NCBI GenBank assembly: GCA_047615875.1 | Contig: JBLHGU010000080.1 | Location: 1-21,947, forward strand | Length of the DNA: 21,947 bases | Direction of reading: 5' to 3' | Origin: JBLHGU01 sp047615875 | GTDB taxonomy: Bacteria > Pseudomonadota > Gammaproteobacteria > Arenicellales > CAJQKF01 | Program-made: the position numbers and the translations under genes | The notes under the pieces: generated by a model | Databases searched by the model: none | Seen by the model: only the letters and a program-made list of their open reading frames with translations | Told to the model about the DNA's origin: nothing | Part shown: positions 1 to 8,138 of the stretch, in pieces | Numbering within the stretch: position 1 is the first letter of the stretch | How the letters are laid out: each line of letters starts with the position of its first letter

Positions 1-2
1 TT

Positions 3-1655
3 CGTGAACCTGGCCATCGTTCTTTCCCAAAGGAAATGGATGAGCACGATATCAAGCGGGTTGTGCAGGCTTTTGGCGATGCTGCATGGCGTTGTAAGGA
101 AGGCGGTCTGGATGGTCTTGAGACAATGGTCGCTGGCCATTTGATAGGCCAGTTTTTATCCCCGGTTACCAATCAACGTAGCGATGAGTTTGGTGGCCAC
201 CTGGAGAACCGGTGTCGATTTGGTCTAATGGTTATGGATGAAATCAGACGCAGGGTGGGTGACGATTTCTTGCTGGGCATGCGTTTGCCGATTGATGAGT
301 CTATGGCAGGTGGCATGGCCTTTGATGATTGTCTGGAGATGGCAGGCATATTTGAACGCTCTGGTCTGGTGGATTTTTTTAATGCTAATTACGGCCGAAT
401 AGATACTGAACTTTCATTAGTAACCGATTGCATGCCGGGCATGGCATCGCCGATTGCGCCATGGCTGGAATATGCTGGTGCATTCAAACGCGAGGTTGGG
501 TTGCCGGTTTTTCACGCGGCCCGTATAACTGATCTTGCCAGTGCTCGTTATGCCATTAGCGAAGGACTGTTGGATATGGTGGCAATGACCAGGGCGCATA
601 TCGCCGATCCGCATATCGTTAACAAAATTGAACGTGGTGAGGAGCACCGCATTCGTCCTTGTGTCGGTGCGACCCATTGCATGGGCGCTAGCAGACCAAC
701 CTGTATTCATAACGCCGCGGCCGGGCGAGAACGTTTCTGGCCGCAGCAAATTGATGCAAGTAGCGACCCGAAATTTAAAGTGGTTGTGGTAGGTGGCGGC
801 CCCGCTGGTCTGGAGGCTGCCAGAGTATGCGCATCTCGCGGACATCAGGTGGTTTTGTTTGAGGCCGCATCCGAGCCAGGTGGTCAGCTCAGATTGGCAA
901 CCAAAGCCACCTGGCGTAAAGATATCGTCGGTATTGTGGATTGGCGAGTTTCTGAGCTTGGCGTGTTAGGCGTCGCAATCCATACTAACCGCTATGTTGA
1001 TGCGATGGATATCCTTGCAGAACAGCCGGACATCGTAATTATGGCCAGTGGCGGGCAGCCCCAACTGAACTGGTTGCCAGGGGCCGAATATTGCACATCA
1101 ATATTTGATTTATTATCTGGCAATGTCAGTTTGCAGGGCGAAACCGTTGTTTACGATGGTACTGGTAGGCACCCCGCTTTGGTGGCAACTGATTATCTGG
1201 TCGGCAACGGCATCAAGCCAGAGTTAGTCTTGCGCGATGACCGAGTCGGAGCAGAAATGCCTTACGGAGACCGTCTTATCTGGAAACGTCAATTGAAGCA
1301 GATGGATATTACGGTAAAGAACGAATATCGGTTGGAAGGTATTCAGCGGGTAGATGACAGGTTGTTAGTCAGCTTCTGTCATGAATTGACCGACCAGCCC
1401 TTGATGATGGGCGTAGATCATATCGTAGTAGAGCATGGCACCATTCCGGTTGATGATGAGTATTTGGCGTTGAAGGCGCAATCTATCAATCAGGGTATAA
1501 CGGATATAGATGCATTTATCTCACGTCAGGCGCAACCTTTTCAACCTGCTGGCAATGGCCAGAACTTCGCGCTTTACAGAATTGGTGATGCGGTCTCCAG
1601 TCGTAGCGTGGCGTCGGCTATATTTGATGCATTACGCCTGTGCTGTGCAATTTAA
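3..1655 (+). CDS. NADH:flavin oxidoreductase / FAD-NAD(P) N-demethylase, TMADH/DgcA-like, 5' truncated
   Basis: The reading frame is open to the window edge (11 codons before the first ATG at base 36), so the N-terminus is missing. About 550 residues remain of a family usually near 680. Numbering from that ATG, residues 1-200 are the back half of an old-yellow-enzyme TIM barrel (LSPVTNQRSDEFGG at 41-54; MTRAHIADPHIV near 184-195). A cysteine segment follows (C209, C215, C223), then a Rossmann FAD/NAD domain with VVGGGPAG at 251-258. This architecture is that of trimethylamine dehydrogenase and of dimethylglycine or N-methylproline demethylases, which oxidatively remove N-methyl groups in the cytoplasm. 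The phrase CIHNAAAGRE resembles the DgcA/stachydrine-demethylase subgroup as I remember it. The exact substrate is not determinable. It converges on an MFS gene 29 bases away. Confidence 0.85.
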   Translation, partial: REPGHRSFPKEMDEHDIKRVVQAFGDAAWRCKEGGLDGLETMVAGHLIGQFLSPVTNQRSDEFGGHLENRCRFGLMVMDEIRRRVGDDFLLGMRLPIDESMAGGMAFDDCLEMAGIFERSGLVDFFNANYGRIDTELSLVTDCMPGMASPIAPWLEYAGAFKREVGLPVFHAARITDLASARYAISEGLLDMVAMTRAHIADPHIVNKIERGEEHRIRPCVGATHCMGASRPTCIHNAAAGRERFWPQQIDASSDPKFKVVVVGGGPAGLEAARVCASRGHQVVLFEAASEPGGQLRLATKATWRKDIVGIVDWRVSELGVLGVAIHTNRYVDAMDILAEQPDIVIMASGGQPQLNWLPGAEYCTSIFDLLSGNVSLQGETVVYDGTGRHPALVATDYLVGNGIKPELVLRDDRVGAEMPYGDRLIWKRQLKQMDITVKNEYRLEGIQRVDDRLLVSFCHELTDQPLMMGVDHIVVEHGTIPVDDEYLALKAQSINQGITDIDAFISRQAQPFQPAGNGQNFALYRIGDAVSSRSVASAIFDALRLCCAI

Positions 1656-1664
1656 ACCAATCTA

Positions 1665-1679
1665 ATCTGGCTGCCAGAT
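1665..1679. terminator. Small hairpin between convergent genes
   Basis: ATCTGG-CTG-CCAGAT gives a perfect 6-bp stem with a 3-base loop in the 29-base gap between two convergent stop codons. No clear T-run follows on either strand. It may act as a weak bidirectional terminator or be chance. Confidence 0.3.
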
Positions 1680-1684
1680 AGATA

Positions 1685-2902
1685 TTAGCCGGAGTCACGC
1701 AGGCCGCGCTTAAACACCCACAACAGCACTGATAAAAGCAGTCCTACCACTAAACAGGAAAGTAGAATCGTCTGTAAAGTTTCGTGTTTCACTGCGCTAC
1801 CGCTATTCATTCCTGCCGCCAGTGTTAATAGCATTAGAGCGAAAAATAATCGATCGGCAAGGCCTTGCAACGAAAGATATGTCGCCCGATGACTACTGGA
1901 TATATGTGGTGCTATAGCGGCTCTTATTGGCGCGTGTACAAAGGCCATGGGAAAATTTCGCCAGCAAATCATGATTACCACTAATAGACTTACTGAGTAA
2001 GCCATTGCGGCGACGATGCTTAACTGGATTACCATGCCAACTGCCAGAATACCGGCAAGACCCAGTTTGGTCTGCCATGAAGTGCTGATTCTGGCGCCTA
2101 GTGCTCCGCCGAACATAGATATCGCAATCACCAGGCCAGATAATTGCGGCGTGTCCAGTTGAGACACCATATCCGGTAAGTGAACCAGTGTCAGATAAGG
2201 TTGATAGAGTTCAAAGACAATATGCGCAATAGCGTACATCACCACGCTAAACACAAATAGCCAGAGCAATTTTGGCTTGCGAAGTTTGCCAAAACATACT
2301 ACCAGTACTTGCGCAAAACTCTGGCTAGTTAGAGAGGAGTTCTGCTTGTGGGTAGGTTCTTTAAATCTCCAGACCAGTATAGCCATGACGATGGCACTGA
2401 TAAATGCATAAACGTAAGCGAGCCTAAGATCTAGACTGCCCAATAGCCCTCCCGCCAGGCAGGCAATGGCCAGTGAGGTTAAGCCCCATTGCTCTGCTTT
2501 TGCCTCACGTTGCTGGTATTCGGACTCCCGACCAAGTTGCTGCAGAGAATCATAATGCAGAGCTGTATCGGTACCAGACTGCATAGCAATACCGCTGGCC
2601 AGCAGGAACTGACCCATTGCAAACCACCAGAATCCCAGCCCGACGATAAAGCAGACGTAAGCCGCAATCAGGCTGAGGGCAGATAACATCAGAGTTTGGC
2701 GGCGACCAAATCGGTCAGAAAAATAACCTGATGGTACTTCTAGCAAAAATACTGATAGATAATAAATGGCAGAAAGTTGTATGACTTTTTCAATGGATAA
2801 GGTGGTATTCATATATAGAAAAAATACCGGTATCCACGCATAACCATCCGCGGCCATGCGGAACCAGGGATAAATGGAGATATTGCGCTGTACTGAAGTC
2901 AT
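1685..2902 (-). CDS. MFS transporter, 405 aa
   Basis: This is a hydrophobic protein with about twelve predicted membrane segments, typical of a major facilitator superfamily carrier in the inner membrane. The loop after the second helix carries the family motif A (GYFSDRFGRRQTL, about residues 59-71), with the conserved D and the RFGRR turn. A central hydrophilic stretch (about 180-200, FKEPTHKQNSSLTSQ) separates the two six-helix halves. The start at 2902 puts a short cytoplasmic N-terminus before the first helix, and length is normal for the family. The ribosome site is weak. It stands alone on the minus strand, 238 bases from the GGDEF gene, and converges on the demethylase gene. The substrate cannot be read from sequence. 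Sugar, drug and metabolite exporters are all possible. Confidence 0.85.
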   Translation of the reverse strand: MTSVQRNISIYPWFRMAADGYAWIPVFFLYMNTTLSIEKVIQLSAIYYLSVFLLEVPSGYFSDRFGRRQTLMLSALSLIAAYVCFIVGLGFWWFAMGQFLLASGIAMQSGTDTALHYDSLQQLGRESEYQQREAKAEQWGLTSLAIACLAGGLLGSLDLRLAYVYAFISAIVMAILVWRFKEPTHKQNSSLTSQSFAQVLVVCFGKLRKPKLLWLFVFSVVMYAIAHIVFELYQPYLTLVHLPDMVSQLDTPQLSGLVIAISMFGGALGARISTSWQTKLGLAGILAVGMVIQLSIVAAMAYSVSLLVVIMICWRNFPMAFVHAPIRAAIAPHISSSHRATYLSLQGLADRLFFALMLLTLAAGMNSGSAVKHETLQTILLSCLVVGLLLSVLLWVFKRGLRDSG

Positions 2903-3140
2903 AACTACTAATACCTGAAACTGTCCGTGAGTTGGTGAAAATTGAATATATTTTTTCCTAATACCGAAGAAAAATCACCATTTTTTATTTGCGCCGCTTC
3001 GGCAATTCAGGATGAGTTGATCAGAGCCTGCCTAAATTCAGTTAGTTATGGGTAAGGTAGCGGGAAGGTATTGCAGAAACAATTAATTCGAATAACCAAA
3101 AAATCAGATTCTGCTGGTCGTTGTATAGGGCGGCTGAGGA

Positions 3141-4973
3141 TTACCGATTGTTAAATATTCTTCGCAAATCTATAGCTGACAAAAGTGGCGAAATAATACC
3201 GCCCTCAAATAGTCCGTAGCCCATTTTCTGGAGTCGAGCGCGCTGCTCATCATTTTGTAAGCCGTCTGCAATAACGTCAACATCAAAGCTGATTGCAGCT
3301 GCTTGTAATGATCGCGCCAGAGCCTCCGAGGCAGGGTCAGTGGTGAGACTTTCAATGATGGTAGAGGAAAGGCAAACACGGGCTGGCGCCAGGCATTTTA
3401 GCCGGTGTAGAGCTCCAGTCACTGCACCGAAATCGTTCAGTTGCATTCTAAAGCCAGAGCGAGATAAACGGCGAACCATCTCTCTTTCCTGGATATTTGC
3501 GACCTCAAGATCTAGTTCACTTACGGCATAAAAAATATCTGTAGGGCAGAATCCGGCTCGCATTAGACCGGGGGATAATATATTGATTAGCTTGGTATCA
3601 ACCAGGGGAACCGCTACTGGAATAGTGATAGCTGGAAGCGTGATATTGATTTCGGCTTTCAGTAAGGTTAGCTGATCGACCAATTGTGTAAACAAATTAT
3701 GGCAGAATTGTGCGGTCAATATCTTACTCTGCAGGTTCTGAACAACAACGCGCCCCTGTTTCGGGTGTTGCCAGGTCATTACCGTACTCAGACCTACGGG
3801 ATTGTCGTCGCTATCCATCTGGACTCGGAAGTGCCAGTCGAAGTCCTTAAGCTCTTGCTCATTAATAAGCTGTTGATCCGAATAATTATCCACAGCGCGA
3901 TTGGCGGTGTTTGATCGGTTCGAAATTTCACTAAAAATCTTGCGTTCAAACATAGCTGAGTCGGCCAGGCGGATCAGGTCAGCAGCCTGCTCAGCATCAT
4001 CGGGAAAATGACTAACCCCAAAACTTATGCCCAGAACCTGAGTTATTTTGTGATCAAGTGCAGCGCGATAAACACATTCCCGTAGTTGCTCCATCAATCG
4101 ATGTATGGTTTCGCTCCAGTAGTCATCTTCTAGCAGCAGAACAAATTCGTCACCGCCGAAGCGTGCCAGAAAGTGTTCTCCAGCAATGGCTTCGTCCATG
4201 TAGCGAGAAATTGTTCTTAACAGACTGTCGCCGAACGCATGTCCATGATGGTCGTTAACCTTTTTGAAGCCATCCAGATCCATAAATACAACCGCCAGTG
4301 CAGATTGCTTGCGTCGAGCGCGTTCTATGGAATGTTCAAGCGTCAGGTCTAGCATGGCGCGATTGGCCAATCCCGTCAGACTATCTATATGGGCCAGGTT
4401 TCGCAGATGTCTTTCGCGATACTCCCTTATGATCGCCATTGCTGCCAGTTTGGCAGCAATCTGCAATATTTCTACGCTGTAGGTGTCCGGTTGTCGGCTG
4501 GTAAAATGGGACAGAGCAAACGTACCAATGATCTGATCCTGTCCATTGTGAACAGGCATCGACCAGCAGGACTTCACTCGGTGTTTAAAAGCAAATTCCC
4601 GAATATTCTCCCAGCGAGTATCTGACGTGGTATCACCTACAAACATTGCCGCATTGTGAAATACAGCATTGCCGCAGGAGCCTTCTCCCACACGTAACGA
4701 ATTTAAATCAGATATTGCTTCTGGGGATAGTGATGGAGCCATTCTGACAGCGAGTATTTGATCATCAGCAGCGTATTGCATAATACTGGCAGCGCAGTCT
4801 GGCAGCAGGGCTTCAACTGCTTGACACAGTTTTTTCAAAACTGGGTCAATATCATCTGCAATTAATAGTCGGTCGATAAACTGACCATGCAAATCTTTTA
4901 ACGATTCAACCTCGGCATAGCTCAGTTCGCGCTGAAGTATTTCCGGGTCATGGAATTTGAGGTTTTCTGTCAT
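3141..4973 (-). CDS. GAF-GGDEF-degenerate EAL signalling protein, 610 aa
   Basis: This is a soluble cytoplasmic c-di-GMP signalling protein with no membrane segment. Residues about 30-185 are a GAF sensor domain (VGEGSCGNAVFHN, then a SMPVHNGQDQIIGTFAL strand). Residues about 190-345 are a GGDEF diguanylate cyclase domain with DSLTGLANR at 197-205, MDLDGFKKVND at 231-241 and an intact GGDEF at 273-277, so cyclase activity is plausible. The inhibitory RxxD site expected just upstream is absent (AGEH there). Residues about 365-605 align with an EAL phosphodiesterase, but its key motifs are lost: the EALLRW position reads STVMTW, DDFG reads NDFG, the KID position reads CLS, and AEGVE reads ADGLQ. 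The EAL part is therefore probably not catalytic and may bind a ligand or partner. It is divergent from the GST gene. The sensed signal is unknown. Confidence 0.9.
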   Translation of the reverse strand: MTENLKFHDPEILQRELSYAEVESLKDLHGQFIDRLLIADDIDPVLKKLCQAVEALLPDCAASIMQYAADDQILAVRMAPSLSPEAISDLNSLRVGEGSCGNAVFHNAAMFVGDTTSDTRWENIREFAFKHRVKSCWSMPVHNGQDQIIGTFALSHFTSRQPDTYSVEILQIAAKLAAMAIIREYRERHLRNLAHIDSLTGLANRAMLDLTLEHSIERARRKQSALAVVFMDLDGFKKVNDHHGHAFGDSLLRTISRYMDEAIAGEHFLARFGGDEFVLLLEDDYWSETIHRLMEQLRECVYRAALDHKITQVLGISFGVSHFPDDAEQAADLIRLADSAMFERKIFSEISNRSNTANRAVDNYSDQQLINEQELKDFDWHFRVQMDSDDNPVGLSTVMTWQHPKQGRVVVQNLQSKILTAQFCHNLFTQLVDQLTLLKAEINITLPAITIPVAVPLVDTKLINILSPGLMRAGFCPTDIFYAVSELDLEVANIQEREMVRRLSRSGFRMQLNDFGAVTGALHRLKCLAPARVCLSSTIIESLTTDPASEALARSLQAAAISFDVDVIADGLQNDEQRARLQKMGYGLFEGGIISPLLSAIDLRRIFNNR

Positions 4974-5438
4974 GAATTGATATTACAGGTCTTGGCTCAG
5001 GGCATAAATAATCCTGATATTGTATTACAGCCTTTTTAGGTACGATTGTTGCCAAGATTTATTTCAATAGCAAGTATACCACCTGCGCTGAAATGTTAAT
5101 CATTGTAAAAATCGACGTACTTAGGTGTCCTTTAAAAATTTAAGAAACTATTAAATCGATAATATCGTTAATACTTACACAATCCGATTCATCAGTTTTC
5201 TTGCCTGAAAAATCCCCAATTTGCATATTTATGTTATGTCATTTTGAATTTGACATTACAGTCAATGTTGCTATCGAGAGTAATGACCTCCTATGTCGGA
5301 AAAGAAACTGAAAATAATTCTTTCAAATTGTCGTAAATTTTATCCAGGTTCCAGGTGAGCCCTGAAATTTATTGCCTTGCTTTATGTTAGCCCCTAGAGT
5401 ATCAGTTCGACTGTTTATTCATCTGTCCGGTATCCATT
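4974..5438. other. 465-base AT-rich divergent intergenic region
   Basis: There is no convincing gene here. It separates the minus-strand GGDEF gene from the plus-strand GST gene and so should hold promoters for both. Visible structure includes TTGAC-N6-GTCAA at 5250-5265, whose left arm overlaps a perfect -35 hexamer. A palindrome, CGATA-A-TATCG, lies at 5157-5167 and is flanked by TTAA on both sides. A short tandem TCCAGGT duplication lies near 5343-5356. A long leader or a small RNA cannot be excluded. Confidence 0.5.
5250..5277 (+). promoter_or_regulatory. Possible promoter overlapped by an inverted repeat
   Basis: TTGACA at 5250-5255 is a consensus -35 box; 16 bases later TATCGA (5272-5277) is a poor -10 match (3 of 6). 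The -35 sits inside the inverted repeat TTGAC-N6-GTCAA, the layout of an operator. It lies about 160 bases before the GST start. Confidence 0.25.
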
Positions 5439-6386
5439 TTGACTCCACATAATGCTCTAATCTTGCATCACTACCCACAATCCCCGGTGGCAGAAAAGGT
5501 CCGCACGGTTCTGGGTATTAAAGGGCTCAAATGGTATTCTGTAGAGATTCCCCGTTTACCGCCAAAGCCTGACCTGGTGCCTCTAACGGGCGGGTATCGA
5601 CGCACGCCTGTCCTGCAAATTGGCGCAGATATTTATTGTGATAGTCACTGCATTATTCGTCAACTGGATCAGCGTTATCCTAATCCGAGTCTATTTCCAC
5701 AAGGTCCCCCGGCGCTTTCCTGGGTCATGAGCAAATGGACCGATGAGAAATTGTTTACCCAGTGCATTGCGCTGGTTCTGGGTGCCGCTGAAAACCTGCC
5801 GGCGGAATTTGCCGCTGACCGCGGCAGACTGTATTTTGGACAGCAATTTAAAATCGAGTCACTGCAAAATGACACTGACTTCCTGTTAAGTCAGATTACC
5901 GCCCAATTCGGCCTGTTTAGCCAGATGTTAGGTAACCAGGCCTTTCTGGATGGGCAATCCGCTGGGCTTAAGGATGTGCTGGCTCACTATTTAGTATGGT
6001 TCGTTGTCGGCCGCTATGCCGGAGGCGCTGGTGTTATTAGTCGATATAATAATCTGATTGCATGGCAGCAGCGCATGCAGAGTATTGGCCAGGGGCATGC
6101 GACAGATTTACCTTCCAGCGAAGCTTTAAACGTTGCCAGGGACTCGCAACCCCAGGCAAGAAATCTTGCTGTAGATATTAATCGCGCCGGGTTAACCGTT
6201 GGGCAAGCGGTGCAAGTTATTCCTGACGGAGACGGTGGTGACCCCGCGGTATGTGGTGCGCTGTTAAATCTGGATGACCAACGGATTAGCCTGCGACGCC
6301 ACAGCGTCGAATTAGGCAATACCGTGGTACATTTTCCTTTTGATGGCTATCGATGCGAGTCGGTAATCCGGGCAGATCGATATTGA
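5439..6386 (+). CDS. Glutathione S-transferase-like protein with C-terminal extension, 315 aa
   Basis: Residues 5-85 are a thioredoxin-fold GST N-domain: ILHHYPQSPVAEKVRTVLG, then GGYRRTPVLQIGADIYCDS with the cis-proline turn (TPVLQ), then IIRQLDQRYP. Residues about 95-215 form the helical GST C-domain. Beyond the usual GST length (about 200-220 residues) there is a further stretch, about 245-310. It is rich in short hydrophobic and glycine segments (GQAVQVIPDGDGGDPAVCG, then VVHFPFDGYRC) and looks like a small beta domain. The start is TTG at 5439; no ATG or GTG lies nearby in frame and the fold begins immediately, but no clear ribosome site is seen. Its end overlaps the glycerol-3-phosphate dehydrogenase gene, which implies co-transcription and possibly coupled translation. 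Glutathione-dependent catalysis is inferred from fold only. Confidence 0.85.
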   Translation: MTPHNALILHHYPQSPVAEKVRTVLGIKGLKWYSVEIPRLPPKPDLVPLTGGYRRTPVLQIGADIYCDSHCIIRQLDQRYPNPSLFPQGPPALSWVMSKWTDEKLFTQCIALVLGAAENLPAEFAADRGRLYFGQQFKIESLQNDTDFLLSQITAQFGLFSQMLGNQAFLDGQSAGLKDVLAHYLVWFVVGRYAGGAGVISRYNNLIAWQQRMQSIGQGHATDLPSSEALNVARDSQPQARNLAVDINRAGLTVGQAVQVIPDGDGGDPAVCGALLNLDDQRISLRRHSVELGNTVVHFPFDGYRCESVIRADRY

Positions 6387-8011
6387 ATCAGTCCACAGAA
6401 CGGATAAAACAATCTGAGTTTGACGTAATCGTTATAGGTGGCGGTATTCACGGCGCCGTAATGTTTTATGACCTCGCAAAAGCGGGTTATCGGGTTCTGT
6501 TGCTGGAACAGGGAGATTTCGGCCATGCCACCTCCAGTAATAGTCTGAAAGTTTTGCATGGTGGTATACGCTATCTTCAGCATGGAAATATTAAGCGCAT
6601 GCGTGAGTCAATACGGTCACGAAGTACCTTCATGCGATTAATGCCACATTTGATTCAGCCGCAAGCTTTCCTCATGCCAACAATGGGGCTCGGATTGAAG
6701 AGTCGCTGGCTAATGGCCATAGCGATTATGCTAAATGATCTGGTAGGTTGGGACCGTAATTGTGGAGTGCCGAAAAATAAAAAGTTAGCTCGAGGTAAAA
6801 TATTTTCCAGACACAAACTGCGTGCTATTCTGGAAGATGTAACGGATGCAGACATTACCGGTGCCGCCTGTTGGTACGATGCGGTGGCATTGGACTCGGA
6901 ACGAATCGTACTGGAGTTTATTAAGCGGGGCAAAGCGCTTGGTGGGCAAGCACTAAACTATGTTGCCGCTGACTCATTGATTCGCTCTAATGATTGCATC
7001 ACCGGGGTGCGGGCCCAGGATAAACAGCTCGGACGTTGTTACACGTTCTCGAGTCAAATGGTGGTTAACGCTATGGGCCCGTGCGCTGCAAAATTACTAC
7101 AGTTAGAGGCGCTCACTACGCCCGGTCGAACAGTGGCCAGGGCGGTAAATTTGGTGATAAATCGTCAATGGTTTGGTGATTTCGGCATCGGCCTCGAAGG
7201 CAGTGCAGAATTTTCAGATGCCGATGCCCTGGTAAAACGCCGTGGCAGGCTTTATTTCTTTGTGCCATGGCAGGGCAAGACTTTGGTGGGGACTAGTTAT
7301 CAATTTGTCGCTGATGATAGCGATTCGCGAGATGCCTCTGAAATTGATTGCCAGAATATTATCGATGAAATAAATCAGATTCACCCGACGGCTAGTTTAC
7401 AGAGAAGTGATGTGCTGTATGCTCACGCTGGGCTTGTGCCGGCTTATTCAGCAGTCCCTGACTCTACTGCTGAGCCACAACTGGTTAAGCACAGTGAGGT
7501 TATTGATCATTCCCGGGTCGATAACATTCAGGGCCTGGTTTCTGTGAACGGGGTAAAGTTTACTACAGCCCCTTCGGTATCTCGGACGGTGTTGAAATTG
7601 CTTGATAAAGTAAATATTCAACCGCAATCGAATATTAAGCGTCCAAATATTCCTGGTTCCAAATCGAAGCCGGATGAATTGACTAAATATCCACATTTGC
7701 AAGAACGCTATGGTGACGACTATTGGCGCGTCATGCTGTTGATCAACCAGCAAACCGAACAGAATCTCTGGATTTGCCAACAGCCGCCGCTACTGTTGGC
7801 AGAAGTAACTTACTGTATTCAAGACGAATTTGCCCTGCATCTGGAAGATATTATTTTCAGAAGAACCCCTATGGCAGCTATGGGACCTCTCGACCCGGAT
7901 GTTGTTGCCTGTGTAGCAAATATTATGGCGAGCGAGCTAGGTTGGGATGCCTCTGTGCTGAAATCCGAAATCGAAAGTGTTTGGCGACTACAGGCGAGTC
8001 GATTGGGTTAA
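6353..8011 (+). CDS. FAD-dependent glycerol-3-phosphate dehydrogenase (GlpD-like), 552 aa
   Basis: This is a DAO-family flavoprotein predicted to oxidise glycerol-3-phosphate to dihydroxyacetone phosphate at the inner membrane, passing electrons to quinone. Residues 23-48 carry the FAD-binding VIVIGGGIHGAVM and the strand ending LLLEQGDFG. The family signature LKVLHGGIRYLQ follows at about 65-76, and MVVNAMGP comes near the FAD site (the usual T is M). Residues about 425-540 match the DAO C-terminal domain (RYGDDYWRVM, then AEVTYCIQDEFALHLEDIIFR in parts, then ASELGWD). Length is normal for GlpD. The ATG at 6353 overlaps the GST gene by 34 bases. A TTG at 6383 overlapping the GST stop is an alternative start, and ribosome sites do not decide. 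Its place before glycan genes suggests a role beyond plain glycerol catabolism, though that is inference. Confidence 0.88.
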   Translation: MRVGNPGRSILNQSTERIKQSEFDVIVIGGGIHGAVMFYDLAKAGYRVLLLEQGDFGHATSSNSLKVLHGGIRYLQHGNIKRMRESIRSRSTFMRLMPHLIQPQAFLMPTMGLGLKSRWLMAIAIMLNDLVGWDRNCGVPKNKKLARGKIFSRHKLRAILEDVTDADITGAACWYDAVALDSERIVLEFIKRGKALGGQALNYVAADSLIRSNDCITGVRAQDKQLGRCYTFSSQMVVNAMGPCAAKLLQLEALTTPGRTVARAVNLVINRQWFGDFGIGLEGSAEFSDADALVKRRGRLYFFVPWQGKTLVGTSYQFVADDSDSRDASEIDCQNIIDEINQIHPTASLQRSDVLYAHAGLVPAYSAVPDSTAEPQLVKHSEVIDHSRVDNIQGLVSVNGVKFTTAPSVSRTVLKLLDKVNIQPQSNIKRPNIPGSKSKPDELTKYPHLQERYGDDYWRVMLLINQQTEQNLWICQQPPLLLAEVTYCIQDEFALHLEDIIFRRTPMAAMGPLDPDVVACVANIMASELGWDASVLKSEIESVWRLQASRLG

Positions 8012-8138
8012 GGTATAAAAAATTGCCGTGAATAAGTAGTTTTCAAGCTTTGGCTGCTATGGCAATTGGTGTTGAGTTTCGCTACAGTTGCGCCCCGCCA
8101 TTGCCGGCTGCCTTAAGGCTCCGAAAACACTACTTATC

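Noticed and set aside
417..845. 142-codon open frame on the minus strand inside the demethylase gene
   Set aside because: It is antisense to a clear flavoprotein, has no recognisable motif or ribosome site, and its composition is that of a shadow frame.
2990..3010. GCCG-CTT-CGGC hairpin in the spacer between the MFS and GGDEF genes as a terminator
   Set aside because: The stem is only four pairs and no T-run follows it in the direction of either transcript.
8088..8138. Upstream TTG extension of the glycosyltransferase
   Set aside because: The added 17 residues are not family-like, whereas the ATG at 8139 opens directly into the first beta strand of the GT-B fold.
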